Source: Tateyamaria pelophila
Lineage (GTDB): Bacteria > Pseudomonadota > Alphaproteobacteria > Rhodobacterales > Rhodobacteraceae
Direction of reading: 5' to 3'
Length of the DNA stretch: 64,000 nt
Assembly: GCF_019966495.1 (NCBI RefSeq)
Contig: NZ_JAIMIA010000001.1
Coordinates: forward strand, 124,001 to 188,000
Positions 1-8,224 of the stretch are shown here, one piece after another. The position numbers were made by a program, and so were the translations under genes. The notes below the pieces were generated by a model. The model did not search any database. It was not told where the DNA came from and saw nothing but the letters and a program-made list of their open reading frames with translations. The number at the start of each line of letters is the position of its first letter. Position 1 is the first letter of the stretch.

Positions 1-1
1 G

Positions 2-568
2 GCCGTGGGTGTGCTCGGATCGCTGACCCTGGCGATGTTCCAACGATCTCTGACACCGCAGGCGTTCTTTGCCTCGCTGATGGGGGCCACGCGGACTTCG
101 GCCATGATTGCGCTGATCCTGATGGGGGCTGCGTTCTTGTCGCTGGCGATGGGCTTTACCGGCTTGCCGCGTGCGTTGGCGGCGGCCATTGATGAGATGA
201 ACCTGTCGCCGATCACATTGATCGCGGCGCTGACGGTGTTCTACATCATCCTCGGTATGTTCCTCGATGGGATTTCATCCGTGGTGCTGACCATGGCCAT
301 CGTCGAGCCGATGATCCGTCAGGCCGGTATCGACGTGATCTGGTTCGGCATCTTCATCGTTGTGGTGGTCGAGATGGCGCAGGTGACGCCGCCCATTGGC
401 TTCAACCTTTTTGTACTCCAAGGCATGACCAAGCACGAGATTTCCTATATCTCCAAGGTCGCGATCCCCATGGTTCTGCTCATGCTGCTGATGGTGATCA
501 TCCTCGTGATCTGGCCGGAGCTTGCAACATGGCTGCCGGACAACATCCGGGCGTCGGGCCCCGGATGA
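2..568 (+). CDS. TRAP transporter large permease, C-terminal part (DctM family)
   Basis: This is the C-terminal 188 residues or so of an inner-membrane TRAP permease, the large DctM-type subunit that moves organic acids or related anions using an ion gradient and a periplasmic binding protein. The segment is almost entirely hydrophobic, with about five membrane spans. Near its end it carries the PPIGFN stretch typical of the last DctM helices. Full family members are about 430 residues, so the start and the DctP and DctQ partners lie outside the window. The stop overlaps the start of the next gene (ATGA), so the two are translationally coupled. The substrate cannot be told from this part. Confidence 0.9.
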   Translation, partial: AVGVLGSLTLAMFQRSLTPQAFFASLMGATRTSAMIALILMGAAFLSLAMGFTGLPRALAAAIDEMNLSPITLIAALTVFYIILGMFLDGISSVVLTMAIVEPMIRQAGIDVIWFGIFIVVVVEMAQVTPPIGFNLFVLQGMTKHEISYISKVAIPMVLLMLLMVIILVIWPELATWLPDNIRASGPG

Positions 569-1227
569 GGCCCGCCCTGACGGTTCTGCAACTCGACACG
601 CATTTCCCACGTGTTCCGGGGGATGTGGCCAGCGCCGACACGTATTTGGCCGAGGTCGAGTTCATACGCATTCCTGCAGCCTCGGTTGGTCGTATCGTCA
701 CCGGGGATCCCGGATCGGTCAATATCACGCCCTTTGAGGAGGCCGTGCGCCGCGCACGGGGCGACGTTATCACCACCTCTTGCGGGTTTCTGGCGCACTG
801 GCAGACACAGCTTCAGGCGCAGACGACGCGCCCGGTTGTCGCCTCCGCCCTGATGGCCTTGCCGGGACTGGCCTGCCTGGGCGGCGCGATTGCGGTCCTA
901 ACCTTTGATGCGAACAAGCTGATTGCAGGGCACGGAGATATCCTCAGAGGACATGAAACACAGGTTTTTGGCTTGAACGCTGACATGCATTTAAAGCAGG
1001 TGATTGAGCTGGATGCTTGCGCATTGGATCAACGGCGGGCGGCAGAAGAGATCGCCGCTCTGGTTAAAGATCACGTCGCCGCGAAGTGCCAGACCTTACT
1101 GCTCGAATGTACCAATCTGCCGCCCTACAAGGCCGCCATCCGCGATATGTTCACAGGACAGATCGTGGATATCCTGACCGAGATCGAAGCACTGCGACCC
1201 GGCACGGTGCGCCCTGTGTTCCTGTGA
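565..1227 (+). CDS. Aspartate/glutamate racemase-family protein
   Basis: A 220-residue cytosolic enzyme of the Asp/Glu/hydantoin racemase superfamily. Cys73 (TTSCGF context) and Cys182 (LECTNLPP context) match the two facing catalytic cysteines of that fold, which racemise, isomerise or decarboxylate small acids. The ATG at 565 overlaps the TRAP permease stop by four bases, so I prefer it to the in-frame GTG/ATG codons further upstream. The coupling suggests it acts on whatever the TRAP system imports. The exact reaction (racemase, maleate isomerase or arylmalonate decarboxylase type) cannot be decided. It is convergent with the IclR gene, one base apart. Confidence 0.8.
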   Translation: MRPALTVLQLDTHFPRVPGDVASADTYLAEVEFIRIPAASVGRIVTGDPGSVNITPFEEAVRRARGDVITTSCGFLAHWQTQLQAQTTRPVVASALMALPGLACLGGAIAVLTFDANKLIAGHGDILRGHETQVFGLNADMHLKQVIELDACALDQRRAAEEIAALVKDHVAAKCQTLLLECTNLPPYKAAIRDMFTGQIVDILTEIEALRPGTVRPVFL

Positions 1228-1228
1228 T

Positions 1229-2008
1229 CTATTCCGAATGCAGTTGGGTCAATTCGGCAGAGCATTGGCGCAACGCCGGCAGCCAGTCCATCATATCAAG
1301 CAGGCTGCTGCGCTGAACGGGTGCGTGCACCGACAGGGTCGCCAACAGCTTGCCCTGTGCGTCCTTCACCGGCACGGCAAGCGCGGCCATACCGGTCATG
1401 AATTCTTCGTTATCCGTCGAGTAGCCGCGGGTGCGGGTCATTTCCAACTCAGCCTGAAGCGCGTCGATATCGGTCAGCGTCCGCTCCGTCTTTTTGTCCA
1501 GCGGCCGCCCGGTCAAGACCGAGCGCAAGATATGCGGACGCAATGTCGACAGGTACATCTTGCCACTTGCGGTGCAGTGGAACGGCACCTGAGTGCCGAT
1601 GGGCAGTTGAATCTGCAGCGGCCATTCGGTTTCGACCCGGTCCAGATAGGTCATCCCCTCGCGGTCCGGCGTCGCAAGATTGCAGGTTTCGCCGATCTGT
1701 TCGGCCAGGCCGCGCATGATCGTCAGCCGTGCCGTGCGCAGATGCTCGGACGAGACCGTGCTGACGGCCAGCGCCCGGAGCCGCGGACCTGGCCCAAAGG
1801 AGCGCCCGTCCAGGTCGCGTTGCAGGAACCCTTCTGTTTCGGCGGTCTGCAAAAGTCGATGCACCGTCGGCTTTGGCAGCCCCAGTGCGTCGATCAGATC
1901 CGTCGGCTTGACCGCCACCCCCCGCCTGGCCACTTCCTCCATCACCAACAGCAAACGCAGATTGGTGGGAATTTGGGGGGCTTTGCGGGAGAGATGATCG
2001 TCAGGCAT
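1229..2008 (-). CDS. IclR-family transcriptional regulator
   Basis: A 259-residue DNA-binding regulator. Residues 15-75 form the winged helix-turn-helix (recognition-helix region PKPTVHRLLQT), and residues 90-255 form the IclR effector-binding domain, with the usual GxxxPFHCTASGK-type segment. Family members bind small aromatic or aliphatic acids and often repress or activate an adjacent catabolic operon. It is convergent with the racemase gene and divergent from the GMC oxidoreductase gene 449 bp away, so either the TRAP locus or the oxidoreductase could be its target. A perfect palindrome lies 8 bp before its start codon and may be an autoregulatory operator. Confidence 0.92.
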   Translation of the reverse strand: MPDDHLSRKAPQIPTNLRLLLVMEEVARRGVAVKPTDLIDALGLPKPTVHRLLQTAETEGFLQRDLDGRSFGPGPRLRALAVSTVSSEHLRTARLTIMRGLAEQIGETCNLATPDREGMTYLDRVETEWPLQIQLPIGTQVPFHCTASGKMYLSTLRPHILRSVLTGRPLDKKTERTLTDIDALQAELEMTRTRGYSTDNEEFMTGMAALAVPVKDAQGKLLATLSVHAPVQRSSLLDMMDWLPALRQCSAELTQLHSE

Positions 2009-2015
2009 GGTGTTT

Positions 2016-2028
2016 TACCAACTTGGTA
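2016..2028. promoter_or_regulatory. Palindrome just upstream of iclR-type gene (candidate operator)
   Basis: TACCAA-C-TTGGTA is a perfect 6+1+6 palindrome centred about 14 bp upstream of the regulator start codon. IclR-family proteins often bind short palindromes of about 15 bp near their own promoter, so autoregulation is the natural reading. No second copy was seen in the window. Confidence 0.4.
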
Positions 2029-2457
2029 GGAGCGTCGGTCCCAATTGCGGCACGAACGCGACAAAGCGCAACACAGCAATCAACGCGCCCAGATAAATAG
2101 CGCAGCAGCCGCAAATATGGAACGCCCATGACAGCCGACGCCGCGTACAGGTTAAAGCCACAAAGCGGCAAAAGAAAACGGATAGACGCCGCCAAACGGA
2201 AAGTTACCGCCAAGCGGATGGGTTGCACGCCCATGGATGCTGCAATCGACGTCGAAACTGCATACCCCTCGAAGAGGCGTTACCGGCCCTTTCAATATAC
2301 CATCCCCGAGCGCAAAACTGGTTAACCCCACGCTTTTCCTCCCAGTCCCGTGCATTTTCCCACCTCACATTAACGAGACCATTTATCTCAATAAAAGCTG
2401 GCGCATAAAAAACAATCTGCATAGTCTTTGTGACGTAAAGTGCCTGGGAGGCGCGTT
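2029..2457. other. Intergenic region between IclR regulator and GMC oxidoreductase
   Basis: About 430 bp without a convincing gene. Short open frames exist on both strands, but none has a good ribosome site or family resemblance. The stretch near 2150-2230 is purine-rich and repetitive in feel (several AAGCGG/AAACGG words). The region must hold the divergent promoters of the two flanking genes, but I cannot place -35/-10 boxes with confidence. Confidence 0.5.
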
Positions 2458-4053
2458 TTGGAAGCCGATTACATTGTCGTAGGGGCCGGTTCGTCTGGCT
2501 GTGTCGTCGCGAACCGTCTGAGCGCTGACCCGACGAAACGAGTTGTTCTGCTTGAGGCCGGTGGCCGTGACCTGAACCCTTGGATCCATATTCCGGTCGG
2601 CTATTTCAAGACGATCCACAATCCCACCGTCGATTGGTGCTACAAGACGGAACCCGATCCGGGGTTGAATGGCCGTTCGATCGAATGGCCGCGCGGCAAG
2701 GTTTTGGGGGGCTCGTCTTCCTTGAACGGCTTGCTCTATGTGCGGGGGCAACCACAGGATTATGACCGATGGGCCCAGATGGGCAATCGTGGCTGGTCCT
2801 GGGACGATGTCTTGCCGCTGTTCAAACGCTCGGAGCGCAACGAGCGGGGCGCAGACGCGTTTCACGGCGATCAGGGCAATCTGTCGGTCTCGAACATGCG
2901 AGTCCAGCGCCCTATTACGGACGCCTGGGTCGCGGCTGCGCAAGCGGCAGGCTACAAGTTCAACCCGGACTACAATGGGGCCGAACAGGAAGGCGTTGGT
3001 TTCTTTCAGCTGACCGCCCGGAACGGACGCCGCTGCTCCGCCGCCGTTGCTTTCCTGAACCCCATTAAAGACCGCGAAAACCTCAAGATCATCACCCATG
3101 CTCAGGTGGAAAAGATCGAGATTTCGGACAAGCGCGCAACCGGCGTCAGCTACCGCGACAAGGGCGGCGCGCTGCGTTCCGTCACGGCGCGCAAAGAAAT
3201 CATTCTGTCCGGCGGCTCGATCAACTCGCCGCAATTGCTGATGCTGTCGGGTATCGGCGAAGCCGAGCAGTTGTCCGAGCATGGCATCGACGTGATCGCT
3301 GACCTGCCCGGCGTCGGCAAGAACATGCAGGATCACCTGCAAGCGCGCCTGGTCTACAAGTGCAACGAACCGACCCTGAATGACGAGGTGTCGAGCCTGT
3401 TTGGCCAAGCCAGGATCGGCCTGAAATACCTTATGTTCCGCACCGGCCCAATGACGATGGCCGCCAGTCTGGCCACCGGATTCATCAAGACCCGGCCGGA
3501 CATGGAAACGCCCGACATCCAATTTCATGTGCAACCCTTGTCTGCCGAAAACCCGGGCAAAGGCGCGGACAAGTTTTCCGCCTTTACCATGTCCGTCTGT
3601 CAATTGCGCCCCGAATCCAAGGGCGAGATCCGGCTGGCAAGTGCCGATGGCCGCACCTACCCCAAGATCATTCCCAACTACCTCAGCACCGACACCGACT
3701 GCCGCACGGTCGTCGAGGGGATCAAAATCGCCCGCAAGATTGCACGCCACGCGCCGCTGAAATCCAAGATATCACAAGAGTTCCGGCCGCACGCGGACCT
3801 TCCCATGGATGACTATGACGCCACGCTGGACTGGGCACGCAACAACACGGCGTCCATCTATCACCCGACAGGCACCTGCAAAATGGGGCGAGACAAGACA
3901 TCCGTGGTCGACGACAATCTGCGGGTTCATGGCATCCGGGGTCTGCGCGTGGCCGATTGTTCAATCATGCCAGAAATTGTGAGCGGCAATACCAATGCCC
4001 CGGCCATCATGATCGGAGAAAAGGCATCTGACCTGATCCTGAATGGGCGATAG
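2458..4053 (+). CDS. GMC-family FAD oxidoreductase (choline dehydrogenase-like)
   Basis: A 532-residue flavoprotein of the glucose-methanol-choline oxidoreductase family, oxidising an alcohol with FAD. The N-terminal FAD motif GAGSSG is at about residues 9-14. The GMC signatures GGSSSLNG (about residue 85) and GGSINSPQLLMLSGIG (about 255-270) are present, and the C-terminal catalytic region contains HPTGTCKMG. I choose the TTG at 2458 as start: GGGAGG at 2446-2451 sits six bases upstream, and the product then begins EADYIVVGAG as in relatives. The in-frame GTG at 2440 lies before that ribosome site. The substrate is unknown; the name choline dehydrogenase would be too precise. Confidence 0.9.
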   Translation: MEADYIVVGAGSSGCVVANRLSADPTKRVVLLEAGGRDLNPWIHIPVGYFKTIHNPTVDWCYKTEPDPGLNGRSIEWPRGKVLGGSSSLNGLLYVRGQPQDYDRWAQMGNRGWSWDDVLPLFKRSERNERGADAFHGDQGNLSVSNMRVQRPITDAWVAAAQAAGYKFNPDYNGAEQEGVGFFQLTARNGRRCSAAVAFLNPIKDRENLKIITHAQVEKIEISDKRATGVSYRDKGGALRSVTARKEIILSGGSINSPQLLMLSGIGEAEQLSEHGIDVIADLPGVGKNMQDHLQARLVYKCNEPTLNDEVSSLFGQARIGLKYLMFRTGPMTMAASLATGFIKTRPDMETPDIQFHVQPLSAENPGKGADKFSAFTMSVCQLRPESKGEIRLASADGRTYPKIIPNYLSTDTDCRTVVEGIKIARKIARHAPLKSKISQEFRPHADLPMDDYDATLDWARNNTASIYHPTGTCKMGRDKTSVVDDNLRVHGIRGLRVADCSIMPEIVSGNTNAPAIMIGEKASDLILNGR

Positions 4054-4137
4054 GATGATGCGTTCGCAAAGCATGTTCCGTTCAAACAGCTCCTGAATAC
4101 ACCGGCGTATGATCGTCAGCGGCGGCGCGAAACGCCG

Positions 4138-5154
4138 TCAGGTACTGCGCCAATGTGGCGTCGGCGGATGCAAGGTTTGCAGCGTTTCCGCCTGGGCGCC
4201 GTTGACCCGCGCGATCAACAATCGGGCCAGTTCGCGGCCCGTTTCCGACAGGTCCTCGCCAACCGTATCAATGCCCGGAAAGAGCGTGGGCAGAATATCC
4301 GTGGTCTGTCGACAAATCAGCGAATAATCCCGGCCCTCGACCAGGTTATGGTCGGCCAAGCCACCCATAAGCGCAATCGTCGTCAACTCATTATTGCTGA
4401 TGATGGCGTCATACGGTTCAGGGCGATCCGCAAGGGCACCGCCGAATGACCGCGCCGTTTCGGTGGACACAAGGATACCCGTTTCCGTCGCCACCTCGCC
4501 CGTCATGCCATTCTGCGCCAAACAGCGGTGAAAGCCACCGACGATCTTGGCAAAATTCGTCGTGCCGTCGTCTTCGGCCACGAGAAGGAACCGTTTGCGC
4601 CCACGCTCCAACAGACGCGAAACCGCCATCTGCACATAGCGCTCAACGTGGAAGTCGTGAAATGCATGCGCGCCGTAGAATTCGGTGCGCCCATGCGACA
4701 CGAAAGGGAAGCCACTGTCCAACAGCATTTGAACACGCGGATCACGCGCACTGGTATGGGTCAGGATAATTCCGTCCGCTGCCCTGCTTTGCAAGACATA
4801 TCGGACGGCGTCTTCGGGCTTGTCATGCTGGAAATCGGGGATGACGTTCAGGTGGTACTTCGTTCCCATCAAATGCGCCCCGATGCCTTCGATGATTTGC
4901 TGTGCATAGTTGATGGTGTTTCGGGCAGGGGACAGGATCAGGCTCAGCACATTTGTCTGCCCTGTGCGCAATCGAACGCCAGCCCGATTGGGAACATAGC
5001 CAACCTCGGCAGCGGCCTGTGCAATTTTCTCGCGCGTTTCCTTCTTGAGACGGCTGCCGTCGCGCAAAGAGAGCGACACAGTCGACAGGCTGAGGCCGGT
5101 CAGATCTGCGATCGTCTTGAGCGTCGGAGGCTTGGACCTGTTCTCAACCATCAT
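4138..5154 (-). CDS. LacI-family transcriptional regulator
   Basis: A 338-residue repressor. The start at 5154 gives an N-terminus in which the LacI helix-turn-helix (LKTIADLTGLSLSTVSLSL) begins within ten residues, as in the family. Upstream in-frame codons would add an unlikely 43-residue leader. Residues 70-330 form the periplasmic-binding-protein-like effector domain. It is divergent from the ABC importer operon starting at 5442. Two near-identical palindromes (5237-5250 and 5337-5350) lie between them, so it very probably represses that operon and itself until the imported sugar or its hydrolysis product is present. Confidence 0.92.
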   Translation of the reverse strand: MMVENRSKPPTLKTIADLTGLSLSTVSLSLRDGSRLKKETREKIAQAAAEVGYVPNRAGVRLRTGQTNVLSLILSPARNTINYAQQIIEGIGAHLMGTKYHLNVIPDFQHDKPEDAVRYVLQSRAADGIILTHTSARDPRVQMLLDSGFPFVSHGRTEFYGAHAFHDFHVERYVQMAVSRLLERGRKRFLLVAEDDGTTNFAKIVGGFHRCLAQNGMTGEVATETGILVSTETARSFGGALADRPEPYDAIISNNELTTIALMGGLADHNLVEGRDYSLICRQTTDILPTLFPGIDTVGEDLSETGRELARLLIARVNGAQAETLQTLHPPTPHWRST

Positions 5155-5236
5155 CAATGCAGCAACCCGCAAAGGGCGGATCTTTCTCCCTCGATATAGG
5201 TACAGGCTTTGATCTGTCACACAACTCCGAATCATG

Positions 5237-5250
5237 CTGCAACGTTGCAA
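5237..5250. promoter_or_regulatory. LacI-type operator, copy 1
   Basis: CTGCAACGTTGCAA differs at one base from the perfect palindrome TTGCAACGTTGCAA, a classic LacI-family operator shape with a central CG. It lies 83 bp upstream of the regulator start codon, on the regulator side of the divergent promoter region. Confidence 0.7.
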
Positions 5251-5336
5251 AACACTCGATCTTAACCTGCCGCAACGCAGCATTTTCTTTGAATAAACTG
5301 TAAATGACTGGGTAAATATCCGAATACCATTTTTTG

Positions 5337-5350
5337 TTGCATCGTTGCAA
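5337..5350. promoter_or_regulatory. LacI-type operator, copy 2
   Basis: TTGCATCGTTGCAA also differs at one base from TTGCAACGTTGCAA. It is exactly 100 bp from copy 1, on the transporter side, 91 bp before the binding-protein start codon. The pair brackets an AT-rich stretch suited to the divergent promoters and could support simultaneous or looping repression. Confidence 0.7.
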
Positions 5351-5441
5351 TTATCGACGCACCATAGCTATGTTTCCAATTCGGCATTGCACCTTTGTGA
5401 CCCCAAGCAATGACGCGAAAAACCACAGGGAGGACGCATTC

Positions 5442-6800
5442 ATGACATCGACCAAAGGCCTGACAGGCCGTTTGCTTTTGGGTTCCGCACTGGGACTGGT
5501 GCTGACAGCCAGCACAGCCATGGCGGATAATATCCGGTTCTGGACGACCGAAGAACAACCCGAGCGTCTGGCGAAGCAGCAAGAGATGGCGGCAGAATTT
5601 GCCAAGGCAACAGGCGACACGGTCGAAGTGATCCCTGTTTCGGAAAGCGAACTGGGCACGCGCGCTACGGCCGCTTTTGCGGCGGGTGACTTGCCGGATG
5701 TGATTTACCATCCGTTGCAATACGCATTGCCATGGGCTGAGGCCGGCATATTGGATACGGATGCTGCAACAGAAGTTGTTGATGCGCTGGGACGCGATAC
5801 GTTCGCGGCAGGCCCACTTTCCATGGCGGCCTATCAGGGCGATATCGCCTCTGTGCCCGTGGATGGCTGGACGCAGATGATCGTGTACCGCGCCGATTTG
5901 TTCGAAGAAAACGGCCTTGCGCCTCCGAACACTTACGCGAATGTGCTGGCGGCCATTGATGTGCTGCACAATCCGCCCGAAATGTACGGATTTGTCGCCG
6001 CGACCAAGGTGGACGAAAATTTCATGAGCCAGGTGCTCGAACACGTATTCCTGGCCAATGGCGTGTCGCCCGTGGGCGAAGGCGGCTTTCAGGAACTCGA
6101 CCTTGCGGCCACCACCGAAGTACTGGAATTTTACAAAGCCATTGCCAAGGCTTCCCCTCCGGGTGAACTCTTCTGGAAACAATCGCGCGAACTCTATTTT
6201 GCAGGGGATGCGGCGATGATCATCTGGTCTCCATTCATTCTCGATGAATTGGCAGGCCTGCGCGACAGCGCGGCGCCCACGATAAACGACGATCCGACGA
6301 CCACGGAGCTTGCAGCCAAGACCGGCATCGTGACGAATTTTGCCGGTCCCTCAAATCCGGACGGAGCCGCATGGGGCGATGTCCGCTATTTCGGGATCAC
6401 AACGGATGCAGACATCGATATCGCGCAAGCCTTCGTCGAATATTCGATGAACGACGGTTACATGCAGACCTTGTCCATCGCGGCCGAAGGCAAGTTCCCG
6501 GTGCGAACAGGCACCGCAGACGAGCCGGGAAAATTCAGTGCCGGTTGGTCCGAGATTCCAGTTGGCGTTGATCGCAAGGCCGCGTTGAAAGATCTCTATT
6601 CCGCGGAAATGCTGGACGAAATCGTGGGCGGCCTGAAGGTTGCGCAACGCTGGGGCGTTGAGGAAGGACAGTTGTCGCTGGCCTCCAAGATGATCAATGG
6701 ACAGGCGATAAACCGCATCGTCCGCCAGTATATCGACGACGAACTGGATGCTGCCGCGGCAGTTGCCGCTATGAATGAAGCGCTGGCTTCTGTGAACTAA
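5442..6800 (+). CDS. ABC importer extracellular sugar-binding protein (family 1)
   Basis: A 452-residue periplasmic solute-binding protein that delivers a sugar-like ligand to the following permeases. The first 25 residues are a signal peptide (charged start, hydrophobic GLVLTASTA core, AMA-D cleavage site). The mature part has the family-1 binding-protein pattern, beginning NIRFWTTEEQPERL. The start at 5442 is set by AGGGAGG about ten bases upstream. It is first in the operon and is followed by a strong hairpin, which often marks segmental mRNA stabilisation for an abundant binding protein. The ligand is inferred, not shown: the neighbouring GH63-like hydrolase points to a glycosylated solute. 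Confidence 0.9.
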   Translation: MTSTKGLTGRLLLGSALGLVLTASTAMADNIRFWTTEEQPERLAKQQEMAAEFAKATGDTVEVIPVSESELGTRATAAFAAGDLPDVIYHPLQYALPWAEAGILDTDAATEVVDALGRDTFAAGPLSMAAYQGDIASVPVDGWTQMIVYRADLFEENGLAPPNTYANVLAAIDVLHNPPEMYGFVAATKVDENFMSQVLEHVFLANGVSPVGEGGFQELDLAATTEVLEFYKAIAKASPPGELFWKQSRELYFAGDAAMIIWSPFILDELAGLRDSAAPTINDDPTTTELAAKTGIVTNFAGPSNPDGAAWGDVRYFGITTDADIDIAQAFVEYSMNDGYMQTLSIAAEGKFPVRTGTADEPGKFSAGWSEIPVGVDRKAALKDLYSAEMLDEIVGGLKVAQRWGVEEGQLSLASKMINGQAINRIVRQYIDDELDAAAAVAAMNEALASVN

Positions 6801-6810
6801 GTAACGTGCG

Positions 6811-6837
6811 CGAGAGGGCAGATCAGGCGCCCTCTCG
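6811..6837 (+). terminator. Intercistronic hairpin after binding-protein gene
   Basis: CGAGAGGGC pairs perfectly with GCCCTCTCG across a nine-base loop, followed by a pyrimidine-rich tail (ttcttctttt). It lies between the binding-protein stop and the first permease start. It could be a partial terminator or a 3-prime-end stabiliser that raises binding protein over permease. Confidence 0.75.
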
Positions 6838-6867
6838 TTCTTCTTTTGGACTCAGAAGACTGCATTC

Positions 6868-8100
6868 ATGACAACCCCTATGCCTCCGACGACAAAAGGT
6901 GCGCTTGAACAGCGCGAAGCCAGGCTGGCGTGGGGCTTGTTGCTGCCGACGATTGCCATTGTCAGTCTGGTGATCGTGTTGCCCTTGCTGGCGATTTTCT
7001 GGATCAGCTTCAAACCGGTAGGCCTTGCCGATTTGCGCCCCGTCGCCCCTGTGATCCGCGAAAGTCTGCGCGAACGGGACGGCGACTACCGACTTGAATA
7101 TCGGGTGCGCAATTCATCGCAGACCAAAACCGTTACCGGTATGGGATTTACCGACCAAATCCCAGACGGAGTGACCCTCCTTGATGTTCCACCAAATTGC
7201 GATCTGAACGGCGCCGCTCTTATCTGTGATTTCGGCGATGTGGAGGGCGGGTTCAACGAACGGCTCAGGATACCCGTGACGCTGGACGGTGATCCCGAGA
7301 TTCTCGAGGAGATCGTGGAAGGTTCGGAACCCACAAGTCGCGGACAAGGGGACAGCGTTCTGACGAATTCCGCATTCACGCTAGAAAATTTTGCCCGTAT
7401 TTTTGACGGAGACGAGTTCTGGGACGTGTTGTGGGCGACGCTTTTCTATACCGTTTTCGGCACCATCGGAGCGCTGGTGGTGGGCCTGTTTGCCGCCTTG
7501 CTTTTGAACAAGAGCTTTCGCGGCAAGGGGCTTTTGCGCGGTTTGTACCTTTTTCCTTACGTATCGCCCATTATCGCGGTGGCCTTCACCTGGGTCACCT
7601 TGCTGGATCCATTCTCCGGCTCGCTCAACGCCTTGTTGATCCAGATGGGTGTCACGTCCGGACCGATCAACTTTTTCGGGCAACGCCCACTGGCGTTGAT
7701 CATGGTCACCGTCTTCGAGATCTGGCGCTATTTTCCGCTCTCGTTCCTGTTCATTCTGGCCCGCATGCAGTCCATCGACACTGACATGTATGAAGCTGCC
7801 GATATGGATGGAGCGTCTCCGTTTCAGAAATTCTGGTATTTGAGCCTGCCCATGCTGCTGGGCATTCTGTCGGTCCTGTTCCTGTTGCGCTTTATCTGGA
7901 CCTTCAACAAGTTCGACGACATCTTTTTGCTGACCGGGGGCAATGCCGGGACGCGCACCTTGACCGTGAACGTCTATGAACAGGCCTTTGCGATCTCGAA
8001 TATCGGGGCCGGTGCCGCAGTGGCGGTGGTCATATTTGTGATGCTGCTCCTGTTCAGCGTCCTCTTCTTTCGCTTTATCAGTCAGGAGGAAGGGCTGTGA
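6868..8100 (+). CDS. ABC sugar permease with DUF11-like periplasmic insertion (MalF/UgpA type)
   Basis: A 410-residue inner-membrane permease. Span 1 is at about residues 22-46. A hydrophilic insertion follows at about 52-165, and then the usual MalF-type core begins (span 2 near 185) with the EAA loop EAADMDGASPFQKFWYLSLP near 310-330. The insertion holds an alternating beta-like pattern with TDQIPDGVTLLDV and two cysteines (PPNCDLNGA...CDFG), which resembles DUF11 repeat domains of surface proteins. Typical permeases of this class are about 290-310 residues, so the extra length is this loop. By analogy with the P2 loop of MalF it may contact the binding protein; that is inference. Confidence 0.88.
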   Translation: MTTPMPPTTKGALEQREARLAWGLLLPTIAIVSLVIVLPLLAIFWISFKPVGLADLRPVAPVIRESLRERDGDYRLEYRVRNSSQTKTVTGMGFTDQIPDGVTLLDVPPNCDLNGAALICDFGDVEGGFNERLRIPVTLDGDPEILEEIVEGSEPTSRGQGDSVLTNSAFTLENFARIFDGDEFWDVLWATLFYTVFGTIGALVVGLFAALLLNKSFRGKGLLRGLYLFPYVSPIIAVAFTWVTLLDPFSGSLNALLIQMGVTSGPINFFGQRPLALIMVTVFEIWRYFPLSFLFILARMQSIDTDMYEAADMDGASPFQKFWYLSLPMLLGILSVLFLLRFIWTFNKFDDIFLLTGGNAGTRTLTVNVYEQAFAISNIGAGAAVAVVIFVMLLLFSVLFFRFISQEEGL

Positions 8101-8145
8101 GCGGTGGAGCCACAAAGCAAGTTTGTGCCGCGCGTGCCGCGGGCG

Positions 8146-8222
8146 GGTTTGGGGGCGCTGCCCCCCTTGGCCTCGCGGCCAATTCCCCCAGGAGTTTACC
8201 CGGCAAGATGAAGAGGGATTTG
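8146..8222 (+). repeat. Dispersed GC-rich intergenic repeat, copy a
   Basis: GGGGGCGCTGCCCCC followed by a CCCCCAGGAG...GGCAAGATGAAGA tail resembles the element at 55206-55280 and, on the other strand, those near 37165 and 32194. It forms a short hairpin. Its tail merges with the ribosome site of the next permease (AGAGGGA before the GTG at 8225). Confidence 0.55.
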
Positions 8223-8224
8223 TC

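Noticed and set aside
2128-2325. 65-codon basic open frame in the IclR/GMC spacer
   Set aside because: No ribosome site, no recognisable family, and an overlapping frame on the other strand is equally open.
2383-3750. Long minus-strand open frame (455 codons) opposite the GMC oxidoreductase gene
   Set aside because: It is a mirror of the codon bias of the real gene, lacks family features, and its composition (His, Gln and Arg rich) is typical of antisense frames in GC-rich DNA.
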